A DNA stretch of 64,000 nucleotides from Sphaerothrix gracilis (GCF_030405905.1 NZ_JASATW010000011.1:62001-126000), one strand, 5' to 3'. Numbered from the stretch's first letter, positions 8,016-17,328 are shown. The notes: generated by a model not told the origin, from the sequence alone. Program-made: numbers and translations.

Positions 8016-9752
8016 TTGTCGGCACTTTGTCAAAAGCTGAGGCGATCGCTAGCCGTTGATTTACCCCATAAATCTCATCTTTGGCTCAGCCTCAGCCTAG
8101 CCGTAGCCCTAATCTATGGCCTCCAGTCTCTACACTATGCTTTCAGCCGCGAGCTGTTTATCCAAGACGACGCCCGCCAGCACATTTTTTGGCTGCAGCG
8201 ATTTGTCAATCCGGCTCTTTTTCCCCATGACCTCATTGCCGACTATTTTCAGTCCGTTGCCCCACCCGGATTCACCGTCTTTTACTACATTTTTGCCAAA
8301 ATTGGCGTTAATCCGCTGCTGCTGAGCAAGCTGCTGCCCTGCTTTTTGGGCCTGATCACCACCCTCTACTGCTTTGGCGTCAGCCTCCAGCTCTTTCCCC
8401 TGCCTGCCGCCGCCTTCCTCTCTACGCTGCTGCTCAATCAGGGACTCTGGATGGAAGACGACCTAGCCAGCGCCACGCCCCGCGCCTTTCTCTATCCGCT
8501 GCTGCTAGCCTTTTTGTATTACCTGCTGCGTTGCTCGTTTGGGGGAGCGCTGCTGAGTCTCGCGCTGCTGGGCCTGTTTTATCCGCAGATGGCCCTGTTA
8601 GCGATCGCTCTGCTGACGGTGCGCCTATTTAGCGGGCAGCAGGGATGGCTGCGCTGGGTCCAAGCCAAAGCCCACTATCAGCTTTGGGCCGCCGGACTGC
8701 TGGTCGTTGGTCTGATTCTTTTGCCCTACAAGCTGGACGCCTCTGAGTTTGGCCCCTTAGTAACTGTGGCCCAGGCCCGCTCGCTGGCTACGTTCAACTT
8801 TGTGGAGGGCTACTACGGACGATCGTTTTTTTTCTCCGACAATCCGCTCATTTTTTGGCTAGTGGGGCCCCGCAGCGGCCTGCTGTTTTGGGGGATTATG
8901 TCGCCGCTGGTATTGGCGGGATTTGCGCTGCCCTGGCTGCTGAGACGCCCCGACAAATTTCCAGCAGTGAAACAGGTTTCGCCTCAGATCGGCCTGCTAG
9001 CTCAGACTGTCTTAGCCTCATTGGGGCTGTTCTTTTTGGCCCACCTGCTGCTGTTTCAGCTTCACTTTCCCAACCGCTATGTCTATCACAGTATGAGAAT
9101 TGTGCTGGCGATCGCGGCGGGGATTAGCCTATTTATTTACTTTGAGGCATTGCTGAAACGGCGGTCCCCCTCATTGCGGCAAAAGGGGGCGATCGCCCTT
9201 CAGCTTATCTTTGTCACCTTGCTGCTGGCTGCACCCTTTTCGCCAGAACTGACGGTGGTCAATCAGCTTTTTAAGCCGGCTAGAGAGCCAGCACTACACC
9301 AGTTTCTACAACAGCAGCCTGTTGACAGCCTCATCGTCTCATTAGATAAAGAGGCTGAAAATATTCCTACCTTTGCCCAGCGCTCAGTGCTAGTCGCAAG
9401 GGAATATGCCTTTCCCTATCACTGGGGCTACTACACACAATTTCGCCAGCGCGTACAAACCTTAGCGGCAGCCCAGTACAGCGCCGATCTCCAGCAAGTT
9501 CGCCAATTTATTCAGCAGTTCGGGGCAGACTTTTGGCTACTGGATAAGCAATCTTTTACACCGGACTATGTGGCGGACAACCGGCTGCTGCGAGAATTTC
9601 AGCTTGTAGATATGGTGCTGATGGCCCTGAAAAATCCTGAAGCTTTGGTGTTGCCTAAACTGATAGAACCCTGCACGACCCTAGAGACAGAAAGCCGCGT
9701 TTTGCTAGACGCTAGCTGTGTTTCTCAACAGATTCAGGCCAATTCTCCCTGA
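8016..9752 (+). CDS. large polytopic membrane protein, possibly GT-C-like
   Basis: A 578-residue protein starting at TTG 8016 with GGAG about ten bases upstream; no ATG exists nearby in frame. About ten to twelve transmembrane helices cover residues 25-420, followed by a soluble C-terminal domain of about 150 residues. The first extracytoplasmic loop carries QDDARQH, an acidic pair at the place where GT-C glycosyltransferases keep their catalytic acids. A lipid-linked glycosyltransferase role is therefore possible but unproven. It stands alone between the LURP-one gene and psbY. Confidence 0.6.
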   Translation: MSALCQKLRRSLAVDLPHKSHLWLSLSLAVALIYGLQSLHYAFSRELFIQDDARQHIFWLQRFVNPALFPHDLIADYFQSVAPPGFTVFYYIFAKIGVNPLLLSKLLPCFLGLITTLYCFGVSLQLFPLPAAAFLSTLLLNQGLWMEDDLASATPRAFLYPLLLAFLYYLLRCSFGGALLSLALLGLFYPQMALLAIALLTVRLFSGQQGWLRWVQAKAHYQLWAAGLLVVGLILLPYKLDASEFGPLVTVAQARSLATFNFVEGYYGRSFFFSDNPLIFWLVGPRSGLLFWGIMSPLVLAGFALPWLLRRPDKFPAVKQVSPQIGLLAQTVLASLGLFFLAHLLLFQLHFPNRYVYHSMRIVLAIAAGISLFIYFEALLKRRSPSLRQKGAIALQLIFVTLLLAAPFSPELTVVNQLFKPAREPALHQFLQQQPVDSLIVSLDKEAENIPTFAQRSVLVAREYAFPYHWGYYTQFRQRVQTLAAAQYSADLQQVRQFIQQFGADFWLLDKQSFTPDYVADNRLLREFQLVDMVLMALKNPEALVLPKLIEPCTTLETESRVLLDASCVSQQIQANSP

Positions 9753-9773
9753 GCTATCTCGCCTGTATGGCTA

Positions 9774-9822
9774 AAAACAAATGAGGTGAGAAAGCTGTTG
9801 GCCTACCCACCTCACCTAAGAC
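9774..9822 (-). terminator. rho-independent-like terminator of psbY
   Basis: Inverted repeat AGGTGAG (9784-9790) and CTCACCT (9811-9817). Read on the minus strand, the second arm is followed by a T-rich tract from the complement of 9771-9783. Position and direction fit psbY, which stops at 9834. Confidence 0.6.
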
Positions 9823-9833
9823 TCGATTAATCT

Positions 9834-9962
9834 CTAAGCCTCATTCCGGTTGAGAAAATCTTGTATTTGACCCAGGGCCGCTCTACCAATGTTGAACACC
9901 GCCCAGCTAGCGGCCAAAATGATGGGAGCCAGCACTGCCAAAATGCGGAAATCCAGATCCAT
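9834..9962 (-). CDS. psbY: photosystem II protein Y (PsbY)
   Basis: A 42-residue single-helix protein, too short for routine ORF calling. It starts at ATG 9962 with AGGAGG eight bases upstream. The N terminus MDLDFRILAVLAPI, the helix with SWAVFNIG and the tail ALGQIQDFL match the cyanobacterial PsbY pattern. PsbY is a peripheral low-molecular-mass subunit of photosystem II beside cytochrome b559 in the thylakoid membrane. The upstream AT-rich region 9963-10066 should hold its promoter, and a stem-loop with a T-tract lies just downstream. Confidence 0.85.
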   Translation of the reverse strand: MDLDFRILAVLAPIILAASWAVFNIGRAALGQIQDFLNRNEA

Positions 9963-10066
9963 TTCCGAATCCTCCTATTCTAAAAAAATATTGTAAGTTT
10001 AAGCGGTGTAATAATTCTCTCATAATTAACCCGATTCCGATATGTTTGGCCGCAAAGATTCGGGTT

Positions 10067-10612
10067 TTAGGTAAAACCAAGCTGATCACCAGTGCCGGCA
10101 TGAACGGCTGCTAGCTGCTGATACTTCTGGGCGTGCTCGATTAAATTGGCCGCTTCTGCGTCTGAGAGCGATCGCACTACTTTGCCCGGTAGCCCCATCA
10201 CCAGCGATCGCGGCGGCACTGACTTGGTGACGACGGCCCCGGCCCCGACAATGCTGCCAGCCCCAATCCGCACGCCATTGAGTAGCGTAGCGCCAATACC
10301 AATTAAACTCCCCGCTTCCACATGAGCACCGTGAATCACGGCCCGGTGGCCGACAGTCACATACGCTTCTAACACCACAGGAAACCCACTATCACCGTGG
10401 AGTACCGCACCGTCCTGAACGTTGCTGCACTGACCTATCTGAATCGGCTCTATATCTCCCCGCAGGATGGTGCCATACCAGATGCTAGTGCCCTCAGCTA
10501 AGCTGATTTGTCCAATCACGGTAGCGTTGGGCGCGACAAACGTAGCGGCGGTGATATTGGGGGCGGGCCAAAATTTTCCGGGAGTGACTAACAGCGGCTG
10601 AGCGAAATCCAC
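10067..10612 (-). CDS. gamma-carbonic-anhydrase-like hexapeptide-repeat protein
   Basis: A 181-residue protein with a GTG start at 10612 preceded by AAGGA. The chain is a left-handed beta-helix of hexapeptide repeats (patterns such as VAPNATVIG and IGAGSIVGAGAVV). The metal-binding histidines of the gamma class appear as VLHGDSG, then VGHRAVIHG. Family members (YrdA/CaiE/ferripyochelin-binding type) are trimeric with Zn at subunit interfaces; catalytic activity varies. It lacks the extra RuBisCO-like domains of CcmM, so it is not the carboxysome protein. Confidence 0.8.
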   Translation of the reverse strand: MDFAQPLLVTPGKFWPAPNITAATFVAPNATVIGQISLAEGTSIWYGTILRGDIEPIQIGQCSNVQDGAVLHGDSGFPVVLEAYVTVGHRAVIHGAHVEAGSLIGIGATLLNGVRIGAGSIVGAGAVVTKSVPPRSLVMGLPGKVVRSLSDAEAANLIEHAQKYQQLAAVHAGTGDQLGFT

Positions 10613-10738
10613 AGCAATTCCTTAAAGTTATGCACAGATGCGGCCAAGAAATCGGAAGCAACTAGGCCCTCCAGTTATAATAGGGCCACCAGAACATGTG
10701 GGACTGGTGTTGTATAAAACCGTCTCGTTTAAGACTCA

Positions 10739-11248
10739 ATGGTGAATCCAGCCCTACAATATCCCATCTTCGGCCCTGAGATTCAGTGCCCCCACTGTCG
10801 CCAAACCATTCCAGCCCTAACGCTCACAGATACCTACCTGTGTTCGCGGCATGGCGCTTTTGAGGCCGACCCAGACACCAAAGAGCTGGTTCATCTCCAG
10901 TCGGGGCGGCACTGGCGGCAGTGGAAGGATGAGTGGTACCGGCAGCATACGCATCCAGACGGCATTCGCTTTGAAATTCACGAAGCTTTAGATCGCCTTT
11001 ACACTCAGGGCTACCGGGCCACGCGCGTCATTATTGCCCGCCGTTATAAAGACTTGGTTAGCACCTATCTAGAGCGCAGTACGCCCTGGCGCAGCAAGTC
11101 AGAATCAGCTTCTCCGCGGCTTTATGGCCTGCCCGTTGAGTTCAGCCCCACTTCTGAAGAGGAACCCTGCTGGGACGTGATCAATTTTGCGCTCGAAAAA
11201 GAACCGGGTGCGCCTGTTCGCTATCCCTATTTTCGCCTTTTTGAATAG
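10739..11248 (+). CDS. TIGR02652 family cyanobacterial protein
   Basis: A 169-residue protein of the cyanobacteria-specific TIGR02652 family. A zinc-ribbon-like N terminus holds CPHC (about residues 17-20) and a later Cys in YLCSRHGAF. The central WRQWKDEWYRQH and the C-terminal PVRYPYFRLFE are further family-like segments. Function is unknown; two Cys plus nearby His suggest metal binding. Start is ATG 10739, and it is divergent from the gamma-carbonic-anhydrase-like gene. Confidence 0.75.
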   Translation: MVNPALQYPIFGPEIQCPHCRQTIPALTLTDTYLCSRHGAFEADPDTKELVHLQSGRHWRQWKDEWYRQHTHPDGIRFEIHEALDRLYTQGYRATRVIIARRYKDLVSTYLERSTPWRSKSESASPRLYGLPVEFSPTSEEEPCWDVINFALEKEPGAPVRYPYFRLFE

Positions 11249-11314
11249 AGCCAGTCGCGCCTGCTTTACTGCCGTGTGGTTTAAGCCTAATTGCATCTGA
11301 CCTGGGAATTAACC

Positions 11315-11752
11315 ATGCACCATGCGTCTATCCGCACCGCTAATATTCACCGAGCGATCGCCTTTTACGAGCAGTTGGGCTTTGTGGTGACAGAACGCTT
11401 CACCGCTGGCATCACTTTAGCCTGCTGGATGGAAGGACTTAACGGTCGTATTGAGCTGCTGCAAATTCCAGAGCCGCGCCCCCCCGCCGATGCCTTTGAC
11501 GATGAACACTATACCGGCTACTATCACCTCTCTTTTGACCTAACTGAAACCGTATCCGATTTGCCTAGCTGGATTTCGGCGCTGCAGCAGCGTTTTGTGC
11601 AAGCGGCGACTTCAGGCGAAGTGCAGCCGCTGAAGATCCTTTTGGCTCCCCAGCAGCAGATGATTGGCAGCCAGGTTTATGAAGTCGCCTTTATTGCCGA
11701 TGCTGACGGCTTGCCCCTAGAATTTCTGCGGATGATGGGCCATGTCAGCTAA
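11315..11752 (+). CDS. VOC (glyoxalase/bleomycin-resistance) family protein
   Basis: A 145-residue protein from ATG 11315 (the TTG at 11291 is less likely). The opening MHHASIRTANIHRAIAFYEQ plus LGFVVTERF is the classic first beta-alpha-beta unit of a VOC domain. A second half ending in ADGLPLEFLRMMG supplies the paired module. VOC proteins include glyoxalases, dioxygenases and resistance proteins, usually metal-dependent. The specific substrate is unknown. The last 11 bases overlap the following AAA gene, suggesting co-translation. Confidence 0.75.
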   Translation: MHHASIRTANIHRAIAFYEQLGFVVTERFTAGITLACWMEGLNGRIELLQIPEPRPPADAFDDEHYTGYYHLSFDLTETVSDLPSWISALQQRFVQAATSGEVQPLKILLAPQQQMIGSQVYEVAFIADADGLPLEFLRMMGHVS

Positions 11753-13145
11753 GGTAGTGCCCTTTGCCGATAATTGGGCCTATTTAAAGACGGAACTAGG
11801 CTGGCTAGAACGCCTGCTTTTAGCCGCTGTGGCTAAACAGCGGCGAGACAATCATGAAGTGAGCAAGATCGCACAATCCCCAGCCGATCGCGCCACTAGC
11901 CACTGGTGGAAAGGCATCATTACGCTAAATCAGCCTGCGTTTTATGATGACTGTCGCGTCCCCCCGCAAAATACCTCTGGTAAGCAAGGCTACCAGCAGC
12001 TTTTAGCCGCTCGGATTCGGGCCAGCCAGTCTGAGCAAATTCCGCTGGCGCTGCCGCTGCTGTGCGATCGCTTTCAGCTCACCTTGGCTGAAAAAAATTT
12101 AGTGCTGCTAGCCCTGGCGCCAGAAGTTAACCGCCGCTACGGTCGTCTCTATCGCTATCTGCAGGCCGACACGCAAAAGCTGCTGGGTATACCCACCGTA
12201 GATCTGGGGCTAAGACTCTTTTGTCGCAATGATCTGGAATGGCGGCGACTGCGATCGCGTCTGGCCGAGCCGTCTAGCTTTATGCACCAGCTCCTCTATG
12301 CCTCAGAAAAGGAGCCAGCCCCCCTGCTCGATCGCTATCTGCAGCTTGCACCCGCGCTGGTGAACTACCTCATAGCTGAAACACCTCAGCCCGCAGCCTT
12401 ACAGACGATTGTAGACAGCACTGGAGCGGCAACAAGCACCCCATCGGCTCAGAGATACACGACACCGCAGTGGCAAGATGTCATTTTGTCGCCATCCTTG
12501 CGGCAGTCCCTGCAGGGACTGGCTCAGCAAACGGCTGTGAACTTACGCTCTCATACGGCGCGGGGGCAAATTGTTTTGCTAGCGGGGCGGGCAGGGACGG
12601 GCAAGACCTACGCGGCCAAAGCGATCGCTCAGACACTCCAACAGCCGCTAACGCTGATTGATTTGGCTCAGCTCACCCCTGAGGCGGGTCAGGCTTTACT
12701 GGGTGACAACGCCCTATTGGCTGCACCGCTGGTACTCGTGCGGACTGCCGAAAAATGGCTGGGCAGGCAGGCAGCCGTCGAAACTGCCTTGAACCGCTGG
12801 CTGACTCAGCGCCGCCAGGTACCCAGCCTAACGCTGCTCACAACTCACTTTATCCAGTCCATTCGACCGCACTGGCGCTATCAGCTTGACGGAGTATTTG
12901 AGTTGCCGCTGCCGAATGCAAAGCAGCGCCGTCAGCTCTGGCAGCAGGCTGTGCAACAAACCGGGATAGTCGCCGATATTGACTGGTCGCCAATTGTGCG
13001 GTTGGCTCTGAGCGGTGGCGAAATTCAGGCGATCGCTCAGACAGCCCTAGCATACGCCCAAGCTGAAGCCTCCCCCACGGTACAGCTATGCCATTTGCAA
13101 CAGGCTGCCATTCTGCGCGGTAAATCATTTCGCCTGCAGTCGTAA
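11742..13145 (+). CDS. AAA-type ATPase with degenerate Walker B
   Basis: A 467-residue protein. Residues about 80-200 are a helical N-terminal region (FQLTLAEKNLVLLALAPEVN, then RRYGRLYRYLQ) like the domain found before AAA modules in several bacterial ATPases. The AAA module (about 250-460) has an intact Walker A, GRAGTGKT, at about 283-290. Where Walker B should be, the sequence is APLVLVRTAEKWLG, with no clear Asp-Glu pair. This suggests weak or absent hydrolysis. No partner beyond the overlapping VOC gene is evident. Function unknown. Confidence 0.65.
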   Translation: MSAKVVPFADNWAYLKTELGWLERLLLAAVAKQRRDNHEVSKIAQSPADRATSHWWKGIITLNQPAFYDDCRVPPQNTSGKQGYQQLLAARIRASQSEQIPLALPLLCDRFQLTLAEKNLVLLALAPEVNRRYGRLYRYLQADTQKLLGIPTVDLGLRLFCRNDLEWRRLRSRLAEPSSFMHQLLYASEKEPAPLLDRYLQLAPALVNYLIAETPQPAALQTIVDSTGAATSTPSAQRYTTPQWQDVILSPSLRQSLQGLAQQTAVNLRSHTARGQIVLLAGRAGTGKTYAAKAIAQTLQQPLTLIDLAQLTPEAGQALLGDNALLAAPLVLVRTAEKWLGRQAAVETALNRWLTQRRQVPSLTLLTTHFIQSIRPHWRYQLDGVFELPLPNAKQRRQLWQQAVQQTGIVADIDWSPIVRLALSGGEIQAIAQTALAYAQAEASPTVQLCHLQQAAILRGKSFRLQS

Positions 13146-13161
13146 TATCTAGTCGCAATGT

Positions 13162-13848
13162 CTAAGGGTTCATCTGCCGGGCGGCACGTTCAAAGTCGGC
13201 AGTGGCCTGATGCGTAGCCACCACGTCGAAAAGCTCAGCGGCGATCGCGGGGGTAAAGGTAAAGGTGTTGCAGCCCTGAGTGGCCAGGAAAGTCATAGCC
13301 TCAACGCTGCGAATACTGGCTACTAGCAGGCGAGTTGAGCTATGCAAACTGGCGATCGCCTGCTGCATCGTCACTAAGCTCTTGCGTCCCTGTCCCGTCA
13401 GATCGTTGATGCGGCCCAGGTAGGGAGCGGCGTAGTCAGCACCGAGGGCGGCTGCAATCAAGACCTGCTGCGGGGCATAAACCGCCGTTAGCGTCACCCG
13501 AATGCCTTGAGCGATTAGCTGAGCGGCTGCCGTTGTTCCTGTCTGAGTAATGGGGACTTTAACTACAATGCGGCGATCGCCAGCAGCAAGCTGCTGGCCC
13601 CGTTCGACTAGGGTAGAGACATCGTCTCCCCAAGTCTGTAGCTGCATTTCTTGAGCGCCTAGAGAAAAAGCAGTTTCCGCTAGATGGTGCAGCTTGTCTA
13701 CAGTACAGGCTGTTTCAGCCCGCTCCAGCAACAGCGGATTGGTGGTCACACCGTAGAACAGTCCTGTCGGCAGCCAATTAGACCACTGATGCACCTCGGC
13801 AGAGTCTAAAAACAGCCGTAGCGAGGGACGAGAGGCGGGGGCAAGCAT
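13162..13848 (-). CDS. transaldolase / fructose-6-phosphate-aldolase family protein
   Basis: A 228-residue TIM-barrel aldolase of the short transaldolase subfamily. The N-terminal LFLDSAEV carries the conserved Asp. GVTTNPLLL is the family signature. The Schiff-base Lys lies in RIVVKVPIT, and a typical LLVASIRS follows. Members act as transaldolases of the pentose phosphate pathway or as fructose-6-phosphate aldolases. The choice cannot be made from sequence alone. It converges with the AAA gene with a 16-base gap. Confidence 0.8.
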   Translation of the reverse strand: MLAPASRPSLRLFLDSAEVHQWSNWLPTGLFYGVTTNPLLLERAETACTVDKLHHLAETAFSLGAQEMQLQTWGDDVSTLVERGQQLAAGDRRIVVKVPITQTGTTAAAQLIAQGIRVTLTAVYAPQQVLIAAALGADYAAPYLGRINDLTGQGRKSLVTMQQAIASLHSSTRLLVASIRSVEAMTFLATQGCNTFTFTPAIAAELFDVVATHQATADFERAARQMNP

Positions 13849-14025
13849 AGTTTGAGTATGGGCAGTGATTTGTTCAAGCAGCCATCTCTGGCTGGAATTT
13901 TCAAAGTCGATATTACCCTGATAAATCTATCGAACGAATCTGCGATCGCCTGAGGGCAGCCACCCCCCTGAAAAAAAGAAGTGCGTTACGATCATTAATA
14001 GTGTTTCACAAACTGAAATATTCCA

Positions 14026-14931
14026 ATGACTGTCGCTTATCCTCGCAAACTGCAAAACGCGCTGAGTGCCCGTGATATTCTCAACCGAGTCGTCAGCGAT
14101 CGCGAAATTCACCTCATCACGATCAACCGCTACCGCTACAACGAGCAGCGTAGCTGTAAAGACCTGACCGATCTGATTGAAACCCTCAACGGCGAGCCGC
14201 GCGATTTAGTGCAGGACCTGTCGCACCACATTGCCGACGAAGCCCGTCACGCTTACTGGCTAACCGATCTGCTGCTAGATCTAGGCGCAGAAATCAATAC
14301 GCCTCCTGGATCTTCTTACATTGACGAATTTGAGCGCCTGCTTGATCAAGAGCAGTTTAGCTCTCCTGAACAGAAAGAAGACGGCATCATTTCCGCCCTC
14401 GCCGCTATCAACGTCACCGAAAAGCGCGGTTGTGAATACTTTTCGGCTCACATTCACGCCCTGAAGCAGGCACCTCAAACCGAAGAAAATATCAAGATTC
14501 GCGAAACCATCGAGCGAATTTTACCCGAAGAGGCTGGACATGTGCGCTGGGGGACTCGCCGATTGGCAGAGATTGCTCGCAAAAGCCCGGTTCATCGCCG
14601 CAAGGTGGAGCAGGCGCGGCTTAAGTATGCGGCCATCGAGCAGGCCGCCTATGAGTCTGGCATGGACATCACTTTAGGGGCAGAACTACGCCGGGTCAGC
14701 AAGCTAGTTGAAATTGCCAATACGCTACCTGTCTGGGAGCGTCCGCAGTATATTGCTGAGCGTCTACCTCTGACGCTTCTGGCTCCTGACCTGCAGCAAA
14801 CCCGGCTCACAGCAGCTCAACGCGCTTGGCAGCGCGATCCCCAAGCCTTCATGGAGAAGCTGGTGCCTATGTTCTTAAGCGGCATTAACCAGGTCAAGCC
14901 TGCCCGCAAGCCTGCTAAAACCGCTTCGTAG
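14026..14931 (+). CDS. ferritin-like (diiron) protein
   Basis: A 301-residue mostly helical protein. Two ligand clusters typical of ferritin-like diiron proteins are visible: HHIADEARHAYWL (ExxH, about residues 71-75) and LPEEAGHVRWG (ExxH, about 171-175), with further Glu in NVTEKRGCEYF. The C-terminal about 60 residues extend beyond the four-helix core. Similar cyanobacterial proteins are annotated only as ferritin-like, so iron storage, oxidation or hydroxylation are all possible. It lies 64 bases before glcD, separated by a stem-loop. Confidence 0.7.
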   Translation: MTVAYPRKLQNALSARDILNRVVSDREIHLITINRYRYNEQRSCKDLTDLIETLNGEPRDLVQDLSHHIADEARHAYWLTDLLLDLGAEINTPPGSSYIDEFERLLDQEQFSSPEQKEDGIISALAAINVTEKRGCEYFSAHIHALKQAPQTEENIKIRETIERILPEEAGHVRWGTRRLAEIARKSPVHRRKVEQARLKYAAIEQAAYESGMDITLGAELRRVSKLVEIANTLPVWERPQYIAERLPLTLLAPDLQQTRLTAAQRAWQRDPQAFMEKLVPMFLSGINQVKPARKPAKTAS

Positions 14932-14941
14932 CTATTCAAGA

Positions 14942-14979
14942 TAGGGTAGGCTTGACAGAAGAGGTAGTCCCTACCCTCA
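14942..14979. other. inverted repeat between ferritin-like gene and glcD
   Basis: AGGGTAGG is mirrored by CCTACCCT about 20 bases later, within the 64-base spacer. It could attenuate read-through from the ferritin-like gene into glcD or stabilise an mRNA end. No U-run follows, so a classic terminator is not supported. Confidence 0.35.
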
Positions 14980-14995
14980 TCTTGACCTAATTCCA

Positions 14996-16477
14996 ATGAC
15001 AGCAACACTTAACCTGCCTGCTCAGCAGCGCAACTGGCGACCTATTTACAAGGCGCTGGAAAAGGTGATCGGCGCAGATAACGTGATTCGCCGTAAAGAA
15101 GAACTGCTGGTCTATGAGTGCGACGGCTTGACCAGCTATCGTCAGCGGCCAGCGATAGTTGTGCTGCCGCGCACAACTGAGGAAGTAGCGGCGGTAGTGA
15201 AAGTGTGCGATCGCTTTGACGTGCCTTTCGTGGCGCGGGGGGCCGGAACTGGGCTTTCTGGCGGGGCGCTGCCACTAGAAGACTGCGTGCTGATTGGTTT
15301 GGCCCGGATGAACCAAATTCTAGCAGTGGATTTAGCCAATCAGCAGGTGGTGGTGCAGCCCGGAGTAATCAATAACTGGGTGACGCAGGCCGTCAGCGGT
15401 GCGGGCTTTTACTATGCGCCTGACCCCTCTAGCCAAAGCGTTTGCTCCGTCGGCGGCAATATTGCTGAAAATTCTGGAGGTGTCCACTGCCTCAAGTACG
15501 GCGTAACCACGAATCATGTACTGGGGCTGAAGCTGGTGCTACCCAATGGCGAGATTGTAGACGTGGGGGGGCCTGTGCCGGAGATGCCAGGGTATGACCT
15601 CACCGGAGTGATTGTCGGTTCCGAGGGGACGTTGGGCATTGCCACCGAAATTCGCCTCCGGATTCTGAAAGCGCCGGAAGCGGTACAGGTCTTGCTGGCA
15701 GACTTCACCAGCGTAGAGGCAGCCGGTGAAACTGTTTCAGACATCATCAGCGCTGGTATCATTCCGGCGGGGATGGAGATGATGGACAACTTCAGCATCA
15801 ATGCGGTAGAAGATGTGGTGCTATTGGACTGCTATCCCCGCGATGCCACAGCCATCTTGCTGATTGAAATCGACGGACTGACGGCAGAAGTGGAGGCCAT
15901 GAGCGATCGCGTTCAGGCTCTCTGTCGTCAAAACGGAGCGCGCCATATTGCGATCGCTACCGATCCTGCTGCCCGCCTACGCCTCTGGAAAGGCCGCAAA
16001 GCCGCCTTCGCAGCGATGGGCAAGCTCAGCCCTGACTACTACGTGCAAGATGGCGTCATTCCTCGAACGCAGTTACCCCATGTGCTGCAAGAGATTGAAG
16101 CGCTGGGCGACAAGTATGGCTACCGGGTGGCGAATGTATTTCACGCCGGAGATGGCAACCTACATCCGCTGATCCTTTATGACAACTCAGTTCCAGGGCA
16201 GCTCGAAGCGGTGGAAACACTGGGCGGCGAAATTCTGAAGCTATGTGTTGAGGTGGGCGGCAGCATCTCCGGTGAACACGGCATTGGGGCTGATAAGCGC
16301 TGCTATATGCCCCATATGTTTAGCGCCGCTGATTTGGAAACCATGCAGTGGGTGCGCCATACGTTCAACCCGAAAGAACTAGCTAACCCCACAAAAATCT
16401 TTCCCACCCCTCGCACCTGTGGCGAAGCAGCTAGGGCACAGGAAAACCAGCAGTTTTCTGATGTAGAGCGGTTCTAA
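14996..16477 (+). CDS. glcD: glycolate dehydrogenase FAD subunit GlcD
   Basis: A 493-residue FAD-linked oxidase. The N-terminal FAD-binding PCMH fold holds LPRTTEEVAAVVKVC and the loop GAGTGLSGGALP (about 83-94). Next comes ENSGGVHCLKYGVT. The C-terminal FAD-oxidase domain ends with GGSISGEHGIGADKR (about 421-435). GlcD oxidises glycolate to glyoxylate in photorespiration. In cyanobacteria it often works with a separate Fe-S subunit GlcF, which is not in the window. D-lactate oxidation is an alternative substrate in the same family. Confidence 0.88.
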   Translation: MTATLNLPAQQRNWRPIYKALEKVIGADNVIRRKEELLVYECDGLTSYRQRPAIVVLPRTTEEVAAVVKVCDRFDVPFVARGAGTGLSGGALPLEDCVLIGLARMNQILAVDLANQQVVVQPGVINNWVTQAVSGAGFYYAPDPSSQSVCSVGGNIAENSGGVHCLKYGVTTNHVLGLKLVLPNGEIVDVGGPVPEMPGYDLTGVIVGSEGTLGIATEIRLRILKAPEAVQVLLADFTSVEAAGETVSDIISAGIIPAGMEMMDNFSINAVEDVVLLDCYPRDATAILLIEIDGLTAEVEAMSDRVQALCRQNGARHIAIATDPAARLRLWKGRKAAFAAMGKLSPDYYVQDGVIPRTQLPHVLQEIEALGDKYGYRVANVFHAGDGNLHPLILYDNSVPGQLEAVETLGGEILKLCVEVGGSISGEHGIGADKRCYMPHMFSAADLETMQWVRHTFNPKELANPTKIFPTPRTCGEAARAQENQQFSDVERF

Positions 16478-16523
16478 ATTGCCAAGCAGCCAACAGAGAA
16501 CGGAGTCGCGCAGCGCAACCTGC

Positions 16524-16557
16524 TGGAAAACAGTTTGGCTTTTTCCAAAAACTTTTT
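16524..16557 (+). terminator. probable terminator of glcD
   Basis: TGGAAAA (16524-16530) pairs with TTTTCCA (16541-16547), and an alternative stem uses TTTGG/CCAAA. A run of five T residues follows at 16553-16557. The element lies 46 bases after the glcD stop. Confidence 0.5.
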
Positions 16558-16648
16558 AGTCCAATGTGATATCGGCTTGTTTATGCCTGGGTAGCATAGC
16601 TTCAGGAGCTAGACAAACCCCGATACAAGCACCTTAAGGAGACTCCAC

Positions 16649-17221
16649 ATGAAAACCGATCTCAAAGCTAAGCTACTCCAGCATCTGCTCAAGAAAAAAG
16701 GCAACGAAGGTTTCACCCTGATTGAGCTACTGGTTGTAATCATTATTATTGGTATCCTCGCCGCGATCGCCCTACCCGCCTTCCTCAACCAAGCCAACCG
16801 CGCCCGTCAGACAGAAGCTCAAACCTACGTAGGTTCCATCAACCGCGCTCAGCAAGCATATCGTTTAGAAAGACCGGAATTTTCAGAAACTATTTCTGGT
16901 CTAGGTTTAGGTATCAAGTCAGCAACGACCTACTACATCTATGGCGACGCAAACAAAGATCCAGCTGATAGCAACAAGGATAAAACTGAGTCGCTAGGTA
17001 GTGGTTACGGTGTTGGTGCTGGTGTCTATGCAGCTCCCTTGGACGAAGTGCTCTTAGGCTATTCAGGCGCGACTTATACTTTGTTAGATGAAGCCAATGC
17101 CGCTACCACAACAGCTGTTCTGTGTAGATCTACTGTTGCAGACCAGGCACCGGATCTAACTGCGTCTGGTCTAAACACATCGGGTGCTGAGGTTACTGGT
17201 ACTGATGGCGAGTGTGACTAA
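16649..17221 (+). CDS. pilA: type IV major pilin-like protein (PilA)
   Basis: A 190-residue type IVa prepilin. A 21-residue basic leader ends in Gly and is followed by FTLIELLVVIIIIGILAAIA, the N-methylated pilin helix; PilD would cut between Gly21 and Phe22. The globular domain has Cys residues near positions 158 and 189, consistent with the C-terminal disulfide loop. The middle is rich in Asp/Lys/Ser. Ribosome site AAGGAGA lies just upstream. Cyanobacterial PilA fibres serve motility, competence and adhesion. The gene is flanked by its own terminator. Confidence 0.88.
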   Translation: MKTDLKAKLLQHLLKKKGNEGFTLIELLVVIIIIGILAAIALPAFLNQANRARQTEAQTYVGSINRAQQAYRLERPEFSETISGLGLGIKSATTYYIYGDANKDPADSNKDKTESLGSGYGVGAGVYAAPLDEVLLGYSGATYTLLDEANAATTTAVLCRSTVADQAPDLTASGLNTSGAEVTGTDGECD

Positions 17222-17294
17222 CTTGCTGCTGCGATTTTGAACGCCGCAACAGTGTTGAATCTGAAGTTAAGGTTTAAGCCATTATTGGTAACAC

Positions 17295-17328
17295 AACGGA
17301 GGTAGCTGCTTAGGTAGCTACCTCTTTG
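17295..17328 (+). terminator. terminator of pilA
   Basis: Perfect 9-base arms GAGGTAGCT (17299-17307) and AGCTACCTC (17316-17324), extended by ACAAC/GTTGT outside, then a T-rich tail. It lies 74 bases after the pilA stop. Confidence 0.75.
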
